Source of the DNA: Pyrenophora tritici-repentis
Lineage: Eukaryota; Ascomycota; Dothideomycetes; Pleosporales; Pleosporaceae
Reading direction: 5' to 3'
Length of the DNA: 31,767 nucleotides
Assembly (NCBI RefSeq): GCF_003171515.1
Contig: NW_027093993.1
Span: 1-31,767 of the forward strand
The notes below the pieces were generated by a model, which saw only the letters and a list, made by a program, of their open reading frames with translations, did no database searches and was not told where the DNA came from. Both the position numbers and the translations under genes were made by a program. Below are positions 1 to 9,851 of this stretch, piece by piece (the first letter of the stretch is position 1; every line of letters begins with the position of its first letter).

Positions 1-84
1 TAACCCTAACCCTAACCCTAACCTAACCCTAACCCTAACCCTAACCCTAACCCTAACCCTAACCCTAACCCTAACCCTAACCCT
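1..84. repeat. Telomere repeat tract (CCCTAA)n
   Basis: About 13 perfect TAACCC units plus one 5-base variant (TAACC at about 19-23) run from the first base to about 84, then degrade into CACCCTACCC-like sequence. The C-rich strand reads 5' to 3' from the end, as expected at a left chromosome end, so the terminal G strand is TTAGGG. The tract is short, but fungal telomeres are often only about 100 bases, and the assembly may stop short of the true end. Confidence 0.98.
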
Positions 85-1679
85 CACCCTACCCTCTACC
101 CCACCCCTCCTCCTCAACTCTCCTAACTTCTAACTCTCCTCTAACTTCCCTCTTTCTTCTACTCTCCAATTCTACTCTCTATACCTCCTATTCTTATTTT
201 CTTTACTTTCTACTTCTTCTCTCCTACCTTTTCATTTTAATTCCCTACTCTTCTTCTTCTATCCCTTCACTCTTTACTTTCTTTACTTCTTCTCTTTTAC
301 TCTATAAACTCTTCTTTTCTACTCTTCTACCCTTTCACTCTCTACTTTCCCTTTATTCTCTTTATTTCTTCTCTTCTCTTTCTCCCCTCTTCTCTTTCAC
401 TTTCTCTCCTCCTCTCTTTCACTTCCTCTTTTTCTCTTTCTTTTCTTCTACTCTCTCTACTTCTCTTATCTCTCATCTCCTTTTTTTCTCTTTCCTTATC
501 CTTTTTTTACCTCTTTCTCCTCTAATTTCCTTTTTTCTTTCTTCTCTTCTACTTCTATTTCTCCATCTCTATTACCCTTTCTATTATACTAACTAATACT
601 ATTCTTAATACCTCTACTCTCACTATTACCTCTATTCTTTTTCTTACTTACAATCTTATCTCTCTCTCTATTCTTCTTATCTTCTTCTCCCTCTCTTACC
701 CCTCTATCTTTTCTTCTCCTAATTTTCTTCTCCTCTTCTCTACTTTATCTCTACTTCATACCATCTTCTTTTATACTCTTCTTATTTCCTCTTCCTTAAC
801 TCTGTTCTTTTTTACTCTCCCCTACTCTTATATTTCTTCTCCCTTTTATCTTCTACTTATTAAACTTCTTCTCTCTACTCTTCTACCTATTTCTCTCTTT
901 TCTTTTCTACTATTATCTTCTTTCTACTTTCTACCTATTACCTCTTCCTATTCTTTTCTCTACTGTCCCTTTCTTACTCTTCTTTATCTTCTTTACTCTA
1001 CTTTCCTCTTTCTACCTTTTTCTCTTTTACCTTTCTTTCCTCTAATCTTTTTCTCTACTATCTTCTCCTTAATTTATTCTTTATACATACTGCACTTCTA
1101 CTCCTTCTCCTTACTCTCTAATCACTACTTTTCTATTCTTACTTTCTACTTTCTAACTCTCTTTTCTCTTCTTTCTACTTTTTACATTTCTCCCTTTGTC
1201 TTTATTTTCTTCTTCTTTTCTTACCGCTTTATAATACTTTTTTTATTTTTCTCTTCTATTTCTCCCTCCTTATCACCGTTACTCTTATTCTTATTATTCC
1301 CTTTACTCTTACACTCACTAATACTATTATTACTACCTTTACTCCTACTCGTACTCTTACTCTCTTTCTCTTTCCTCTTACTTTTACGCTTACTTCTACT
1401 CTTACCTTCTTCTTTCTCTTTTAATAATCTACTTTTCTTTCCTCTCTTTTCTCTTTATCCTTTCTTCTTCTAATATACCTCTTTCCTTATCTACTTCGTC
1501 TTAATTTCTAACTATCTTCTTTTATACTCTTCTTATTTATTTTCTCTTTTCGTTTACCTCCTTCTTTTCTTTCTATCCTCCTATACTTCTTCGATTCTCT
1601 TCTTCTTCTTTACTTCTCTCTACTTTTATATTTCTTCTTTCTTTATCTTATACTTGTTAAACTTCTTCTCTCTACTCTA

Positions 1680-2096
1680 CCCTCTCCTCTACCCTTTTTG
1701 TGATACCTTACAGCTTACTCTTACTCTCTCTCTCTTCTTTCTCTACTCTCTACTCTTACAATTTACCCTCTGCGCCCCCTTAATCTATCTTACCTTGATA
1801 AAACTCCTCTTCTTACTCTCTTTCTTTGCCTTTACCTCTATCTCTCTTGTATTTTCTTTCTCTACTATTATTTTGCGTCTACAACTCCGCGCCCTCTCTT
1901 ATCTATCTACCTCTAAAATATAATATTCTCTTATATTCTTTTCTACTACTCTCGCTTTTGTATTATTATTACCGCAACGGCCGGCTTCTTGAAACTTAAC
2001 CTCTTTTCCTCTGCCCTACCCTCTCCCTTCGCCCTTCCGCCTACTCTCAATCCCTCTTTCTTGCTTTCTATTAAACTCTCTTGTATTTCCTCCTCC
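1680..2096. repeat. Diverged subtelomeric repeat, copy 1
   Basis: This segment aligns by eye, in the same orientation, with 3430-3894 continued at 9701-9762. Shared blocks include the TTTGTGA(T/C)ACCTTAC segment, the TCTTGTATTTTCTTTCTCTA block, the CTACTACTCTCGC block, the TTACCGCAAC-GGC-GGC block and AACTCTCTT-TATTTCCTCCTC. Identity looks moderate, with several indels. It is a tandem subtelomeric duplication older than LINE-A, which sits inside the second copy. Confidence 0.7.
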
Positions 2097-2103
2097 CTAA
2101 AAT

Positions 2104-2190
2104 CCCTTACCCTCACTCTCTCCCTTACCCTCAATCTCTCCCTTACCCTCAATCTCTCCCTTACCCTCAATCTCTCCCTTACCCTCTCCC
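2104..2190. repeat. 18-bp minisatellite
   Basis: A unit close to CTTACCCTCAATCTCTCC is repeated about four to five times head to tail, with the outer copies diverged. It reads in frame as Leu-Ser-Leu-Thr-Leu-Asn, which produces meaningless short ORFs. Its CCCT content resembles degenerate telomeric sequence. Confidence 0.85.
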
Positions 2191-3429
2191 TCTACTACTA
2201 CACCTCCCCTCTTTTCCTCTCTCAACTTCTTTTACTCCTCTAACTTCCCTTTCCTCTCTCTTGATCTACTTTACTTTCCCTATTTCCTCTTCTTTCTACC
2301 TCTTTCTCTCCTACTTACCTCACTCCCTACTCCTTCCTTTTTCTCTCCTTCTACTAACCCTTTCGAATTTTTACTTTTAACTCTACTCTCTAACCTTTCT
2401 CTTCCTACTCCTTACTCATTACCTCTTCTCACCCTTTTTCTCTTTCTTCTCCGACTTTCTTTACTCACTCTACTTCTCTTTTTCTACTACCTACTACTCC
2501 TCTTTACTTCCTTTCTATACTTCTTTCTTCTACTACTACCTACTTTACTCTCTCTTACCGCTTTCACTACTTCTACTTCTACTCTTACCCTTTTCTTTAC
2601 TCTTGCTCTCTTTCTTGCTCTCTTTCTTCTTCACTTCTACTTCTCATTTTCCTTTTTCTCTCTCTTCCTTTCCTTTACTTCTGCTCTTACTCTTACTCTT
2701 TATTACTATTCTATTCTCTTATATCTATTTTCTTACTTTTCTATATTATATTAACTATCATCTCTCTCTTCTTCACTCTTTCTCTCTTCTTATATCTCTT
2801 CTCTTTTTTTCTCTTTACTATCTCTTCTATCCTCTTCTATTATCCCTACTCCCTTACCCTTCTTACTCTCCCTAACCCTGTAACCTTTCTTTATTTCTCT
2901 ACTTCTCTTCTTCTACTACCTACTACTTCTCTTTACTTACCTACTTTCTTTACTTTTCCTTCTGCGTTTTACTCTCTCTTACCGTTTTTATTACCTACTC
3001 CCTCTCTTCCTTTACCACTTCTACTCCTTCTTAACTTCCTACACTCTCTACTATCTACTCTTTACTCTACTCTTTACTCTACTCTTTACACGCTACTATC
3101 TACCCTTATAACACATACTCCTCTTCTTTATAATACCTTACTTATCTCTTCCTAACACTCCCCTTTCTCTTTATATCCTACTTACCTATGAAACCCTCTC
3201 TTCGCCCTACCTACTTGTGAAACCTCCTCTTCCCCCTTACTACTTGTTTCGCCTCCTTGTCTGTCCTATCTGCCCCGTCTGACTTGCTGTACTGCGCCCC
3301 GGAACTCACTCCACCGCCTGCGTTCCTATAACCTAATTAATCCTACAATAACTACTCTTACTCCACCCTTTTTGTAACACCTTACGGGTCCACCCACCAC
3401 CCCCTCTACTCTCTCCTCTACTCTTACTC

Positions 3430-3880
3430 TACCCTCTTTGTGACACCTTACGGCTTACTCTTACTCTCCCTCTTCTTTTCCTACTTCTCCCTTTCTCCTC
3501 CTAAATACTTCTTAACCCTAAAAACGGGGTGTTACTACTTATACGCCCTATCTAACTTCTTTTAACTCCTTACTCTCTACTCTTACACCCTACCCTCTAC
3601 TTCGCTCTACAACTCTGCGTCCTCTAAACCTACCTTATCTTATAAAAATTCTATTCTAACTCTCTTTCTAACCCTTTACCTCTACCTCTCTTGTATTTTC
3701 TTTCTCTACCCTCCTTTTGCGCCCCTAAATCCCCGCCCCCTCTTACCTATTTACCCCTAACATATAATCCTCTCTTATATTCTCTTCTACTACTCTCGCC
3801 TTTGCATCTTCCTTACCGCAACCGGCGGCCTTCTTTAAACTCTACCTCTTTTCCTCTTTTCCTCTGCCCTATGCTCTTGC
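3430..3880. repeat. Diverged subtelomeric repeat, copy 2 (split by LINE-A)
   Basis: Second copy of the 1680-2096 repeat. Its continuation is at 9701-9762, after LINE-A, where TACTCTGAAACCCTCTTTCT continues the alignment with TACTCTCAATCCCTCTTTCT at about 2042-2061. The interruption of an alignable repeat by the retrotransposon confirms the element boundaries independently of the target duplication. Confidence 0.7.
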
Positions 3881-3894
3881 TTTACGCTTCTGCC
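3881..3894. repeat. Target-site duplication of LINE-A, left
   Basis: The 14-mer TTTACGCTTCTGCC lies directly before the element and recurs perfectly at 9687-9700 directly after its TAA-rich tail. Confidence 0.95.
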
Positions 3895-4118
3895 ATCCCA
3901 CACACAACTTCGAGTTTTTTCCGAACACGTGAAACTCCATCAGAAACCAACTATATCCATCGAAAGAAATAGATTCCGACTACTCCCAAGCCGTGCAGCC
4001 GCGTGGTTGTGGAGATACAAGGAGTCTAGTACCCCAAACGCGACGCGTCCGAACTTTCAGAAGCAAACGCACAGACCAAGCCAAGAAACAACAACAACAA
4101 GACAACAGAGAGGCTAAA

Positions 4119-5570
4119 ATGGCCCCAGATAGCGACACTATCGTAGTCCAGCTACCAGAAGACCTCCGGACCTCAAGCACACTGGACGACGAAATGGAGA
4201 CCGACGAAAGGCACCAAGACAACCCAACAACACCCATCGAGCAGACCACCCAAGAAACACCAAGGTTAATTATTCAGCCACCACTAAATAAAAGACCAGC
4301 GGCATTCTCCCCAGAGATAACTACAAGAGAGAGAAACCCATTCCAGAACAGCCAAGAAAAGAAACCAAGAGCAAAGGACTCAACCCAAGCAATCTTCTGG
4401 GCAAGGGACCTAATTCTACAAGCATCTACTATGGCCGAATCCCATCTATCCCAAAACAAACTACTACAACTACTGGACGTCTTTAGAGACTTTACGGAAC
4501 TAGGCAGGGTTACGCAGCAAATGACTGAGAAGTTTACAGCACAGCTTGCGTACCAGACTGCAACGCTTACAAGCGCCTCCCAACAAGCTACAAAGACACT
4601 AAAGAAAGCTGTTAATGCCGCAACTGGACCACAAAACCCAAACAACCAAGAAAAACCAAACAACCAGAACACCCAGAACATCCAAAACACCCAAAACACC
4701 CAAAACACCCAACAAAACAAGACATCATACGCTAGCGTAGCCGCCCAGAACAACGGAAACACATGGACTACAGTGTCTACAAAAAAGAAGACAAACAAAA
4801 AGCCAGCAAGCTACTACCAAGCAGTCCTTACGCTTACCCAGCCTACGTCTCACACACCACTCCAGATTAGAGACCTAATCAACGAAGAGTTCACAAAGGG
4901 CGGCATCAAAGACCCAGTAGTGAAGGAAGTAACAACAAGTAGAAAGAACAATATTATTCTAACAACCACTCCAACCTACTCAGGAGAATACCTAGTCCAA
5001 CACAAGCATATATGGCATCAAAAGTTTGAGCTAAAGAATGTACAACTACTAGAATCATGGACGAAAGTAGTAGTACATAATGTGCCAACAGAATGGGAGG
5101 GAGCAGAGACACTAGAGATACTCCACACAGAAATCCCAGCATACAACAACGGACTACAAATTACTGGCAACCCATACTGGATATCAAGAGAATGGCAAAA
5201 CAAGAAGAACAGCTCTATTGTAATAGCATTCAAAACAGCCGAAGACGCAGCCAGACTTGGTGGTAGAATTACAATCCTTGGACAAACTCTCTTCACCGAA
5301 AAGTTTAAGCCTATAGCAGCATCTACCCAATGCCTAAACTGCCAACAATTTGGCCACCCAGCCACTAGATGCCGAAACCAACCAGCATGCAATTTGTGCG
5401 GAGAAGAACATGCAACTACAACACACAAATGCTCAGTGTGTAATACAAAAGGAAAACCCTGCAACCATACACTCCCCCACTGTAGTAACTGCAAAGAGCC
5501 CCACTTTGCAAACAGCAAAGAGTGCGAACTCTACCAAGCAGTAACAAAGAGCATCCCCGCAGGATTTTAA
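4119..5570 (+). CDS. LINE ORF1 protein (gag-like, CCHC zinc knuckles)
   Basis: The product is a nucleic-acid-binding chaperone-like protein expected to package the element RNA. I chose ATG 4119 (context CTAAAATGG, strong for a eukaryote), giving 483 residues; the frame is open upstream to about 3993 but without an ATG. The N-terminal half is polar and Gln/Asn/Thr-rich, with an Asn-Thr-Gln repeat near residues 180-205. The C-terminus carries clustered zinc knuckles: CLNCQQFGHPATRC is a canonical C-x2-C-x4-H-x4-C, followed by CNLCGEEH... and CSNCKEPH... variants. Such an array is known from ORF1 of Jockey, I and Tad1-type LINEs. The stop TAA shares its last base with the ORF2 ATG. A second, 5'-truncated copy is at 21043-22283. 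Confidence 0.9.
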   Translation: MAPDSDTIVVQLPEDLRTSSTLDDEMETDERHQDNPTTPIEQTTQETPRLIIQPPLNKRPAAFSPEITTRERNPFQNSQEKKPRAKDSTQAIFWARDLILQASTMAESHLSQNKLLQLLDVFRDFTELGRVTQQMTEKFTAQLAYQTATLTSASQQATKTLKKAVNAATGPQNPNNQEKPNNQNTQNIQNTQNTQNTQQNKTSYASVAAQNNGNTWTTVSTKKKTNKKPASYYQAVLTLTQPTSHTPLQIRDLINEEFTKGGIKDPVVKEVTTSRKNNIILTTTPTYSGEYLVQHKHIWHQKFELKNVQLLESWTKVVVHNVPTEWEGAETLEILHTEIPAYNNGLQITGNPYWISREWQNKKNSSIVIAFKTAEDAARLGGRITILGQTLFTEKFKPIAASTQCLNCQQFGHPATRCRNQPACNLCGEEHATTTHKCSVCNTKGKPCNHTLPHCSNCKEPHFANSKECELYQAVTKSIPAGF

Positions 5571-5572
5571 TG
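5568..5572 (+). promoter_or_regulatory. TAATG stop-start overlap between ORF1 and ORF2
   Basis: The ORF1 stop (TAA, 5568-5570) and the first ATG of ORF2 (5570-5572) overlap by one base. The same pentamer couples the ORFs in the insect LINE SART1, where translation reinitiates after termination. The arrangement is conserved in LINE-C at 22281-22285. Use of reinitiation here is inferred. Confidence 0.75.
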
Positions 5573-8500
5573 TTGAACAACATTAGGATCCTCCAAGTCA
5601 ATCTCAACAAGAGCATTACAGCGACTGAGTCTACACTGCAACTTGCAGTTGAACTTAAAGCTGATATAATTGCAATTCAAGAGCCATGGCTAACTACCAA
5701 CGACAACTACGCAACAGCAAGATCCATAAATCACACTGCGTTTATCCAGATCTTACCAGTAACAAACCTACCCGTCCGCCCTAGGGTTCTATTTTATATA
5801 TCTAGAACACTAGAAGCAGAGACATTCACCCAAAACGACTTCAAAATAGACCCAGACGCAATGGCTATTACAATAAAAGGTTCTAATTTCCAATTTAACC
5901 TATTTAACGTATACAACCAAACAAACGCCGAAGGGGAAAAAACACTGCCCAGAGCTATACTTAACACTAAGCTTCCGCCAAGTTCTATTTTAGTACTAGA
6001 TAGCAACGAGCACCATCCATTGTGGGACCCGCTATGCCCAACGACGAGCCAAGGAGCACAGCCATTTATTGACTGGATTGAAGAACAAGATCTAGAGCTC
6101 CTAAACACACCAGGAGTAGGCACATTCTTCAGACCACACCTATCTAGAGAAACAGTCCTAGACCTCTCACTTGTCACTCCAGACTTGGCTAGCAAAGCTA
6201 CGGACTGGCAGACTATACCTGAAACTGGATCAGATCACTACGGCCTCCTATTCTCCATCCAAACAAACGCAGACCTTGTAGAAAACCCGACAAACCAACC
6301 CAGATTTAATACTGCAAAGGCTAACTGGGACACCTTCAACAAAGAACTAGAAACGGCAATCCAAAACAGTCAAACCTTGCAAGATATGGACCAGATCAGT
6401 GATCCAAGAAAGGCAGACTTAATGGACCTCCTCCTCGGCAACAATACAGAGCTAGAGCAACAGCTAGAAGAGATTGGTAAAGCAATAACTCAAGCAATCC
6501 AAACTGCAGCAAACAAAGCTATCCCTATCACTAGACTTGGTCCAAAACCAAAAGCTTGGTGGAACAAAGAGCTGACAAAGCTACGACAAGACACTTCCCA
6601 CTATAGAAGGATTTTTAAAGAAAAGCTCGAAACTACTGCGATACACGACGCCTACCTAGAGAAAAGAGACTTCCTACGTGCACGAAACACCTACAACAAG
6701 GCAATCAAAGACGCTAAAAGGAAACACTGGAATGAATTCCTAGAGAAGGAAGACCCGCAGTCAATCTACAAAGCCATGGCATATACAAAGGATAACAAAG
6801 TCGAAAGAATTCCACCTATACAAGGAGAAACATCATTCGACAAGAAATGCCAAGCGTTCCGCAACACGCTATTCCCACCACCGCCCATAACCGAAGCGCC
6901 CACATTCACCAACTACCAGGAAAAGAGATGGGATTGGCCAGCACTATCCACGACTGAACTAGAACGAGCATGCTCAAGTCAAGTCAAAAGTAGCACCCCA
7001 GGACCAGATGCAATAACACAAGACATAATCACAGCCGCGTACAAAGCTCAACCGCAAACAATGTTTAGAGCTTTCTCACTCCTATTCAACTATGGATACC
7101 ACCCAAAATGCTGGAAACAAGCTACAGGAGCTGTTCTTAAAAAGGCATCAAAACCAGACTATTCAATCCCAAAAGCCTACAGAGTTATCACTCTATTAAG
7201 CTGTTTAGGAAAGATTAACGAGAGGATCACCGCAAGTAGGCTGAGCAATCTAGCAGAAATCACAGAGCTACTACACCCAACCCAAATTGGGGGTAGACTC
7301 AAGAAATCTGCAATAGATGCAGCTATGCTACTCATCGACCAAATTCAGCACCAGAAACAGAAAGGCCAAATAACATCAACTATCTTCCTAGACGTAAAGG
7401 GAGCATTTGACCACGTCTCACACAATCAATTCCTGCGAACGCTTAAGAAGCTAGGCCTTCCAATTAGTCTTATCGCTTGGACAAAATCCTTCTTCTCAAA
7501 CAGATCGCTAAGACTCTCCTTCGACAATAAGACACAAGAATTCTCCGAGATAATAGCTGGGATACCTCAAGGCAGCCCAGTGTCTCCAATCTTCTTTCTT
7601 ATCTACACCAGAGACCTCTTCCCAGGACTACAAAGCTTCAACCTATCCTATATTGACGACCTATCTCTATCGACATCCTCAACATCGCTAAAGAAAAATG
7701 TCAAAATACTAGAACAGCAAGTCCGCCTACTATCTCACCGAGGGAAAAACTTAGCGATTATGTTCGATATAGCTAAGACAGAGCTCATCCACTTTACCGC
7801 CAAGAAAGAGAGAAAAGAGAGAAGCCTACAGCTTCCAGACAACACCATTGTAGAACCGAAAGACACAATCAAATGGCTAGGTATCCACATAGACAATAGA
7901 CTGTCCTTCAAGGAACATATTGCTACACGCGTAAGCCAAGCAAGGAAAGCATTCTATAGACTAGGGAGACTAGCCAACATCGAAAGAGGACTCTCCCCAA
8001 AAGCAGTACGACAACTATACCTAGCATGCGTCACAAGCGTTGCAGACTACGGATCACAAATATACTGGAAGAACCAAAGCTACGCCACTAGCCTCCTACA
8101 ATCACTGCACAACCTGGCGTGTAGAAAGATAATTGGAGTGTTTAGAACGTCACCATCCCTACCAACAAGCATTGAATCCGGACTTACGTCACCTGCAATT
8201 AGACTCAACACCAACAACCGAAAGTATGCGTCTAGAGCACACCAGCTATCCAGCAACCACCCAATCCAGAAAGCAATTACAAGGATCACAAATACAGACA
8301 AAGCTAGCTACAAAAAGCCAAACCAGCATAGACAACTATACACTATTGTTAAGTCAATCCCAGAGAGAGACAACAATAGCGTAGAAAAGATAATCCCATA
8401 TAGGTTCAGACCATGGGAAAGTCTTAACTACAAGGTTACTGTATCAAAAAAGAGCAAAGAGGAAGAGGCAATTGCACACACGGATTATATCCTATCAAGG

Positions 8501-9436
8501 AGCGGAGATAACTTCACCGCAATCTACTCAGATGCCTCACAACACGACAAGGGAATAGGGATCGGCGTAGGTGTAGTAGCGTACAGCTCCACCCACGAAG
8601 AAACCTTTTCTCAAAAGACAAACATTGGATGCTCCCAACTAGTCTACAACGGTGAACTAGAGGGGATAGCACAGGCATTTGAACACGCGGCTACAGTGGC
8701 ACAAGAAGGCCAAGAGATCTACGTATACGCAGACAACCAAGCAGCAATCCATAGGCTTAACAACCTATCGGACAACCCGGGACAACAGTGGCTACTAAGA
8801 TGCATCAGAGCTGCAAAGAGAATAACGACAAAGAAAGCATCGATCCACCTGCAGTGGGCCCCAGGACATAACGACGTCAAGGGCAACGAAAAAGCCGACA
8901 CGCTAGCAAAGGAAGCAGCTAAAGAGAGACCAACAACATCGACCACAGCGAGCCTAGCCTACTTAGGCACAGAAATCAACAAAATACAAAAAACAGAACA
9001 ACTGATGGAGTACAAGAGGTATACCGACAGGCCCACCAAAAACAGAAGCTCCTACTCAAGGATCTTCAAGCTCAACACACATACAACAATCAAAGTCCCG
9101 AAGGGAACACCAAGAGAAATCTCGAGCGCGTTCTACTCACTCAAGCTAGGACATGGATACTTCAACTCCTACCTTAAGAGATTCAACAAGAGAGACTGCA
9201 ATCTATGTATATGCTACAAACCACAAACACCACAGCATCTACTTCTAGATTGCAAACAGTACAAAACACATCGAAATACACTCAAAGAAGCAATACCACA
9301 CAGACCCATCACCCTCCCACTCCTCCTCCAAACAAAGACAGGCATCAAAGCTACTCTAGCCTTTATTGCAAGTACTAGGATTGGCACGAGAAAATGGCAC
9401 CTTGGGCAAACCACCGAACAGACAGACACTGTATAA
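5570..9436 (+). CDS. LINE ORF2 polyprotein: endonuclease, reverse transcriptase, RNase H
   Basis: The 1,288-residue protein nicks the target, copies the element RNA and removes it. I start at ATG 5570; the frame is open further upstream, to about 5522, but without an ATG. The N-terminal AP-endonuclease shows ILQVNLNK (about 7-14), IIAIQEPW (33-40), LVLDSNEHHPLW (141-152) and GSDH (220-223). The reverse transcriptase shows LDVKGAFDHV (about 606-615), AGIPQGSPVSP (about 663-673) and the catalytic YIDD (about 694-697). The RNase H domain has acidic residues in IYSDAS (about 988), NGELEG (about 1029), YADNQA (about 1054) and GNEKADTLA (about 1104-1112). A C-terminal C-x2-C-x7-H-x4-C motif (CNLCICYKPQTPQHLLLDC) is typical of fungal and I-type LINEs. 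No disabling change is seen. Confidence 0.95.
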   Translation: MLNNIRILQVNLNKSITATESTLQLAVELKADIIAIQEPWLTTNDNYATARSINHTAFIQILPVTNLPVRPRVLFYISRTLEAETFTQNDFKIDPDAMAITIKGSNFQFNLFNVYNQTNAEGEKTLPRAILNTKLPPSSILVLDSNEHHPLWDPLCPTTSQGAQPFIDWIEEQDLELLNTPGVGTFFRPHLSRETVLDLSLVTPDLASKATDWQTIPETGSDHYGLLFSIQTNADLVENPTNQPRFNTAKANWDTFNKELETAIQNSQTLQDMDQISDPRKADLMDLLLGNNTELEQQLEEIGKAITQAIQTAANKAIPITRLGPKPKAWWNKELTKLRQDTSHYRRIFKEKLETTAIHDAYLEKRDFLRARNTYNKAIKDAKRKHWNEFLEKEDPQSIYKAMAYTKDNKVERIPPIQGETSFDKKCQAFRNTLFPPPPITEAPTFTNYQEKRWDWPALSTTELERACSSQVKSSTPGPDAITQDIITAAYKAQPQTMFRAFSLLFNYGYHPKCWKQATGAVLKKASKPDYSIPKAYRVITLLSCLGKINERITASRLSNLAEITELLHPTQIGGRLKKSAIDAAMLLIDQIQHQKQKGQITSTIFLDVKGAFDHVSHNQFLRTLKKLGLPISLIAWTKSFFSNRSLRLSFDNKTQEFSEIIAGIPQGSPVSPIFFLIYTRDLFPGLQSFNLSYIDDLSLSTSSTSLKKNVKILEQQVRLLSHRGKNLAIMFDIAKTELIHFTAKKERKERSLQLPDNTIVEPKDTIKWLGIHIDNRLSFKEHIATRVSQARKAFYRLGRLANIERGLSPKAVRQLYLACVTSVADYGSQIYWKNQSYATSLLQSLHNLACRKIIGVFRTSPSLPTSIESGLTSPAIRLNTNNRKYASRAHQLSSNHPIQKAITRITNTDKASYKKPNQHRQLYTIVKSIPERDNNSVEKIIPYRFRPWESLNYKVTVSKKSKEEEAIAHTDYILSRSGDNFTAIYSDASQHDKGIGIGVGVVAYSSTHEETFSQKTNIGCSQLVYNGELEGIAQAFEHAATVAQEGQEIYVYADNQAAIHRLNNLSDNPGQQWLLRCIRAAKRITTKKASIHLQWAPGHNDVKGNEKADTLAKEAAKERPTTSTTASLAYLGTEINKIQKTEQLMEYKRYTDRPTKNRSSYSRIFKLNTHTTIKVPKGTPREISSAFYSLKLGHGYFNSYLKRFNKRDCNLCICYKPQTPQHLLLDCKQYKTHRNTLKEAIPHRPITLPLLLQTKTGIKATLAFIASTRIGTRKWHLGQTTEQTDTV

Positions 9437-9686
9437 AACTACAAAAACAATATTTCCTTATCTAAAAGAGCCCGCTGCTACATCTCTTTCTATTCACCAC
9501 ACTGCTCTTTAGCACCCGCGCCAATGGAAGACTAGCTCTGAAATTGGAGTACGCAAAACACCACCCAAATTGTACAAGACCCATAGAAACTCCACAACGA
9601 CCATCATACATAGAACGGCTTAGCCAAAGTCCTACATAGTCACCGACTGATACAGGACTCTAATGGAAATATAATAATAATAATAA
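9437..9686 (+). other. LINE-A 3' UTR and (TAA)n tail
   Basis: A 250-bp noncoding tail region nearly identical to 26148-26400 in LINE-C. It ends in ATAATAATAATAATAA rather than poly(A), which suggests microsatellite-type 3' ends as in I-factor-like elements. The conserved hairpin is listed separately. Confidence 0.85.
9628..9659 (+). promoter_or_regulatory. Conserved 3' hairpin of the LINE, probable RT recognition site
   Basis: A two-step stem: AGTCCT pairs with AGGACT (outer) and AGTC pairs with GACT (inner), spaced ACAT / ACC / GATAC. In the diverged minus-strand LINE-B (12926-12957) both stems are kept, while the hairpin loop reads TCT and the other bulge GAAAA. Stem conservation with loop change suggests a selected RNA structure. 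3' stem-loops recognised by the reverse transcriptase are known in several LINE families; that role here is inferred. Confidence 0.6.
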
Positions 9687-9700
9687 TTTACGCTTCTGCC
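9687..9700. repeat. Target-site duplication of LINE-A, right
   Basis: Perfect second copy of TTTACGCTTCTGCC, directly after the TAA-rich tail. Confidence 0.95.
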
Positions 9701-9851
9701 TACTCTGAAACCCTCTTTCTTATTTTCTAGTAAACTCTCTTATATTTCCTCCTCTCTAAAACCCCCTATATATTATTTACTATCCACTTTATTATTCTTA
9801 ACTCTTTTTACTTACTTTCTCTAGTTATCTTCTTATACTATAATACCTAAC

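Larger units (their letters stand above)
85..3880. other. Pyrimidine-rich subtelomeric tract without recognisable genes
   Basis: Nearly every base on the plus strand is C or T with scattered A; G is very rare, especially over 85-1780 and 2200-3100. Short Leu/Ser/Phe/Pro/Tyr reading frames appear only because pyrimidine codons are almost never stops; none has a domain. Composition is more mixed at about 3180-3400 (for example around TGCGCCCCGGAACTC), where an older element may survive, but I could not identify it. The tract also holds an 18-bp minisatellite and two diverged copies of a roughly 450-bp repeat. Confidence 0.85.
3895..9686 (+). mobile_element. Full-length LINE (LINE-A), Tad1/I-like non-LTR retrotransposon
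   Basis: A 5,792-bp element bounded by a perfect 14-bp target duplication (3881-3894 and 9687-9700). It has a 224-bp 5' UTR, ORF1 with CCHC knuckles, ORF2 with AP-endonuclease, reverse transcriptase and RNase H, a 250-bp 3' UTR with a hairpin, and a (TAA)n tail at about 9670-9686 instead of poly(A). Both ORFs are open, so it may be capable of movement. ORF1 with zinc knuckles plus RNase H in ORF2 matches the fungal Tad1-like group; the family assignment is by architecture only. Its coding strand is A-rich, opposite to the pyrimidine-rich DNA around it. It reads away from the telomere. Confidence 0.95.

Noticed and set aside
3993..4118. Upstream extension of LINE ORF1
   Set aside because: The codon at 3993 is GTG; the first ATG in this frame, with a strong context, is 4119. 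The same applies to the GTG at 5522 for ORF2.
4274..4798. Minus-strand frame with VFWVFWVFWMFWVFW, also at 21041-21511
   Set aside because: It is the antisense of the Asn-Thr-Gln repeat in LINE ORF1, where the true frame has the zinc knuckles.
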